DNA of 7,585 nt from an uncultured Eubacteriales bacterium (GTDB taxonomy: Bacteria; Bacillota; Clostridia; Lachnospirales; Anaerotignaceae), in NCBI GenBank assembly GCA_934552695.1, contig CAKTER010000068.1:1-7585 (forward strand). Reading direction: 5' to 3'. The notes beneath the pieces were generated by a model that was given only the letters and a program-made list of their open reading frames with translations, had not been told where the DNA came from and did not search any database. The position numbers and the translations under genes were made by a program. Of this stretch, positions 4,998-7,585 are shown one piece after another (position 1 is the stretch's first letter; every line of letters begins with the position of its first letter).

Positions 4998-5024
4998 GAT
5001 CACCGATAAAGGAGAGTGACGTTT

Positions 5025-7520
5025 ATGCAGGGTAAGTTTACGGAAAAGGCCAGACTGGTTTTGACCGAGGCCCAAAAGGGTGCGATGGCAATGGGCCACA
5101 ACTATGTAGGCACCGAACACCTGCTGCTGGGCCTGATGAGCGTGGGCGAGTCGGTTGCCGCCAAGGCCATTGAAAATCAGGAGGTTACCATCGAGCAGGT
5201 GGCCGAAAAGATTCAAGAATCGGTAGGCGTGGGAGGAAGCCACTTCCCGCCTCAGGACTTTACCCCCCGGAGCAAGCGGGTCATTGACCTGAGCGTGCAG
5301 ATTGCTGTCAAAATGGGCTCTGGGTATGTGGGCACCGAGCATTTGCTGCTGGCGTTGCTGGAGCAGCAGGACTGCTTTGCCGTACAGATTTTGATGAGCT
5401 TGGGCGTGAACACCAACAAGCTGTATGAAGATATTTTAAGCCTGATTGGCGAGGGGGGCGAAAAAGCCGGTTTGGCCGGGAACGGCGAAAGCGGTCAAAG
5501 CAGCACCCCCACGCTGGATAAGTACTCCCGGGATTTGACCAAGCTGGCCCGGGATGGGAAGTTTGACCCCATCATTGGCCGGGATACCGAGTGTGACCGG
5601 GTGATTCAGATTTTGTCCCGGCGGAACAAAAACAACCCCTGCCTGGTAGGCGACCCCGGTGTGGGCAAGACCGCCATTGCGGAGGGGCTGGCCCAGCGGA
5701 TTGCCGAGGGCAACGTTCCCAAGACCCTGAAAGACAAGCGGCTGGTATCGCTGGATTTATCCGGCATGATTGCCGGGGCCAAGTACCGGGGCGAGTTTGA
5801 AGAGCGGATTAAAAAGGTTTTGGACGAAGTAAAACAGGCCGGAAACGTGGTTTTGTTTATTGATGAAATCCACACCCTGATTGGGGCCGGCGGGGCCGAG
5901 GGCGCTATCGACGCTTCTCAGATTTTAAAGCCCTCTTTGGCCCGGGGCGAGCTGCAGCTGATTGGCGCTACCACCCTGGACGAGTACCGGAAGTATATCG
6001 AAAAGGATGCGGCTTTGGAGCGGCGGTTCCAGCCTGTTATGGTGGACGAACCCACCGAAGACCAAGCCATCGAAATGCTGCGGGGCATTAAGGATAAGTA
6101 CGAGGCCCATCATCAGGTGGTCATCAGCGAGCCGGCCATCGAAGCGGCTGTTAAGCTGTCCTCCCGGTATATTACCGACCGGTTCCTGCCCGACAAGGCC
6201 ATCGACCTGATCGACGAGGCTGCCTCCAAGGTGCGGCTGTCTGTGTTTACCACGCCCGGCAATGTGAAGGCGATGGAGGACCAGCTGGACGCCCTGGAGA
6301 AAGAAAAAGAAGAGGCCATTAAGACCGAGGAGTTTGAAAAGGCCGGCGAGGTAAAGAAACGCCAGACCGAGCTGAAGGAAAAGCTGGAGGCCGCCCGCAA
6401 GGAATGGGAGGGCTCTCATCCTTCCCGGGAGCAGGTCGTGACCGAGGAGGATATTGCCGAGGTTGTGTCCAAATGGACCGGCGTACCTGTCACCAGCCTG
6501 AAGGAAGGCGAAAGCCAGCGGCTGCTGAACCTGGAAACCATCCTGCACGAGCGGGTCATTGGTCAGGAGGAAGCCGTGTCTGCCGTGGCCAAGGCCATCC
6601 GGCGGAGCCGGGTAGGCCTGAAAGACCCCAAGCGGCCCATCGGTTCCTTCCTGTTTCTGGGGCCCACCGGCGTAGGCAAGACCGAGCTTTCCAAGGCCCT
6701 GGCCGAAGCCCTGTTTGGCGATGAGAACGCCATGATCCGGATTGATATGTCCGAATACATGGAGAAATATAGCGTGTCTCGGATGATTGGTTCGCCTCCG
6801 GGCTATGTGGGCTACGAGGAGGGCGGCCAGCTGACCGAAAAGGTGCGGCGGAAACCCTACTCCGTGGTGCTGTTCGACGAAATCGAAAAGGCGTCCCCCG
6901 ATGTGTTCAACGTGCTGTTGCAGGTGCTGGACGACGGCCACATTACCGACGGCCAGGGTCGTAAGGTGGACTTTAAGAACACCGTGATTATTATGACCTC
7001 CAACGCCGGGGCCCGGAGCATTGTAAACCACAAGTCCATGGGCTTTAAGCACGGGGAGGAGGAAAAGGCCCCTGCCGAAAGCTATGAGGAAATGAAGAAG
7101 AAGGTGCTGGAGGAGATTAAGCATACCTTCCGGCCCGAGTTCCTGAACCGGATTGACGACACCATCGTGTTCCATCCCCTGACGGAGGACGACATTTTAA
7201 AGATTGTCCATTTGATGACCCGGGAGATTGTAAACCGGATCGGCGAGAACATGGGTGTAAAGGTGGAATTTACCGAGGAAGCTCTGAAGTATCTGGCCAA
7301 GGACGGCTACGACCCCGACTACGGCGCCCGGCCTTTGCGGCGGGCCCTGCAAAACCAGGTGGAGGACGGCTTTGCCGAAAGCTATTTGGCTGGCGGCTAC
7401 CGGGAGGGCGACACCGTAACGGTGGACGCTGCCGAGGATAAGCTGGTCTTTACCAAGGTGGCCCCCGGGGAGGAAGCCAAGGCCGCAGAAAAGGCCGAAA
7501 CGAGCTCCGAAGAAAAGTAA
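5025..7520 (+). CDS. clpC: ClpC, Hsp100/AAA+ unfoldase of the ClpCP protease
   Basis: The 831-residue protein has the full ClpC layout. Two Clp-N repeats (about 1-145, each with a [14 protein letters not shown] or [18 protein letters not shown] motif) bind adaptors and phospho-arginine substrates. D1 has Walker A GDPGVGKT (209-216), pore loop KYRG (253-256) and Walker B VVLFIDE (275-281). The short middle domain is a UVR coiled coil (about 419-454), which separates ClpC from ClpB. D2 has Walker A GPTGVGKT (546-553), pore loop GYVG (593-596), Walker B VVLFDE (614-619), an MGF tripeptide (672-674) at the ClpP-docking loop, and sensor 2 GARPLRR (767-773). It unfolds tagged proteins and feeds them to ClpP. 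A charged Ala/Glu/Lys tail (about 812-831) makes it slightly longer than Bacillus ClpC (about 810). ATG 5025 follows AAAGGAG (5008-5014); the in-frame GTG 5016 overlaps that site and was not chosen. It has its own promoter as well as possible read-through from mcsB. Confidence 0.97.
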   Translation: MQGKFTEKARLVLTEAQKGAMAMGHNYVGTEHLLLGLMSVGESVAAKAIENQEVTIEQVAEKIQESVGVGGSHFPPQDFTPRSKRVIDLSVQIAVKMGSGYVGTEHLLLALLEQQDCFAVQILMSLGVNTNKLYEDILSLIGEGGEKAGLAGNGESGQSSTPTLDKYSRDLTKLARDGKFDPIIGRDTECDRVIQILSRRNKNNPCLVGDPGVGKTAIAEGLAQRIAEGNVPKTLKDKRLVSLDLSGMIAGAKYRGEFEERIKKVLDEVKQAGNVVLFIDEIHTLIGAGGAEGAIDASQILKPSLARGELQLIGATTLDEYRKYIEKDAALERRFQPVMVDEPTEDQAIEMLRGIKDKYEAHHQVVISEPAIEAAVKLSSRYITDRFLPDKAIDLIDEAASKVRLSVFTTPGNVKAMEDQLDALEKEKEEAIKTEEFEKAGEVKKRQTELKEKLEAARKEWEGSHPSREQVVTEEDIAEVVSKWTGVPVTSLKEGESQRLLNLETILHERVIGQEEAVSAVAKAIRRSRVGLKDPKRPIGSFLFLGPTGVGKTELSKALAEALFGDENAMIRIDMSEYMEKYSVSRMIGSPPGYVGYEEGGQLTEKVRRKPYSVVLFDEIEKASPDVFNVLLQVLDDGHITDGQGRKVDFKNTVIIMTSNAGARSIVNHKSMGFKHGEEEKAPAESYEEMKKKVLEEIKHTFRPEFLNRIDDTIVFHPLTEDDILKIVHLMTREIVNRIGENMGVKVEFTEEALKYLAKDGYDPDYGARPLRRALQNQVEDGFAESYLAGGYREGDTVTVDAAEDKLVFTKVAPGEEAKAAEKAETSSEEK

Positions 7521-7571
7521 GGATTCTAAAGAGAAGCCCGGCGGGGGAAGCAATCCCTGCACAAGGGTAGC

Positions 7572-7585
7572 ATGAAAAAGCTTAG
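7572..7585 (+). CDS. Possible start of a downstream gene (only four codons visible)
   Basis: ATG AAA AAG CTT is open to the window edge, 51 bp after the clpC stop. A weak AAGGG (7563-7567) lies 4 nt upstream. No terminator is seen between clpC and this point, so a co-directional gene is plausible. Its identity cannot be told. radA often follows clpC in Firmicutes, but MKKL is not a typical RadA start. Confidence 0.3.

Noticed and set aside
5925..7175. A 416-codon antisense open frame inside clpC
   Set aside because: It mirrors clpC codon usage in a GC-rich gene, its translation resembles no family, and clpC itself is unmistakable.

Overview
The window looks like the chromosome of a moderately GC-rich Gram-positive anaerobe, most likely a gut-type clostridium of the Oscillospiraceae/Ruminococcaceae kind. 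That placement is an inference. It rests on the mcsA-mcsB-clpC protein-arginine-phosphorylation/Clp cluster (a Firmicutes hallmark), strong AGGAGG-type ribosome binding sites, sigma-A promoters, a CIRCE heat-shock operator and a beta-keto acid cleavage enzyme.

Left part (1-2855): the 5' end of a TetR-family regulator gene runs leftward off the window edge. Back to back with its promoter is a near-consensus rightward promoter that reads through a leader of about 285 nt. The leader carries a 36-bp tandem repeat. It leads into a two-gene unit: a ketopantoate-reductase-family dehydrogenase and a beta-keto acid cleavage enzyme (BKACE/DUF849). The dehydrogenase gene is complete except for one in-frame TAG at its 66th codon, so it is annotated as a pseudogene pending confirmation. 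The two enzymes make sense together: oxidation of a beta-hydroxy acid to a beta-keto acid, then cleavage with acetyl-CoA. The divergent TetR protein is the obvious candidate regulator. A good intrinsic terminator closes the unit.

Middle (2856-3357): about 500 bp without a credible gene. It holds a G-quadruplex-type run of G tracts, a GC-rich stretch dense in short inverted repeats, an AT-rich stretch with a perfect 9-bp inverted repeat, a leader with several small hairpins, and a CIRCE element (HrcA operator) just before mcsA.

Right part (3358-7585): mcsA (zinc-finger adaptor/activator), mcsB (protein-arginine kinase) and clpC (Hsp100 unfoldase of the ClpCP protease), in that order. mcsA and mcsB are almost touching. 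clpC follows after 110 bp that contain its own strong promoter. ctsR, which normally heads this operon, is not in the window: the CIRCE element sits where CtsR boxes would be expected. Together the three genes mark damaged proteins with phospho-arginine and deliver them to ClpCP. A further gene may begin in the last 14 bases.

No CRISPR array, tRNA, rRNA, insertion sequence or clearly novel multi-gene system was seen. The points most worth checking are the in-frame TAG, the dimeric minisatellite in the leader, the HrcA-type control of a ctsR-less mcsA-mcsB-clpC cluster, and the structured intergenic region.
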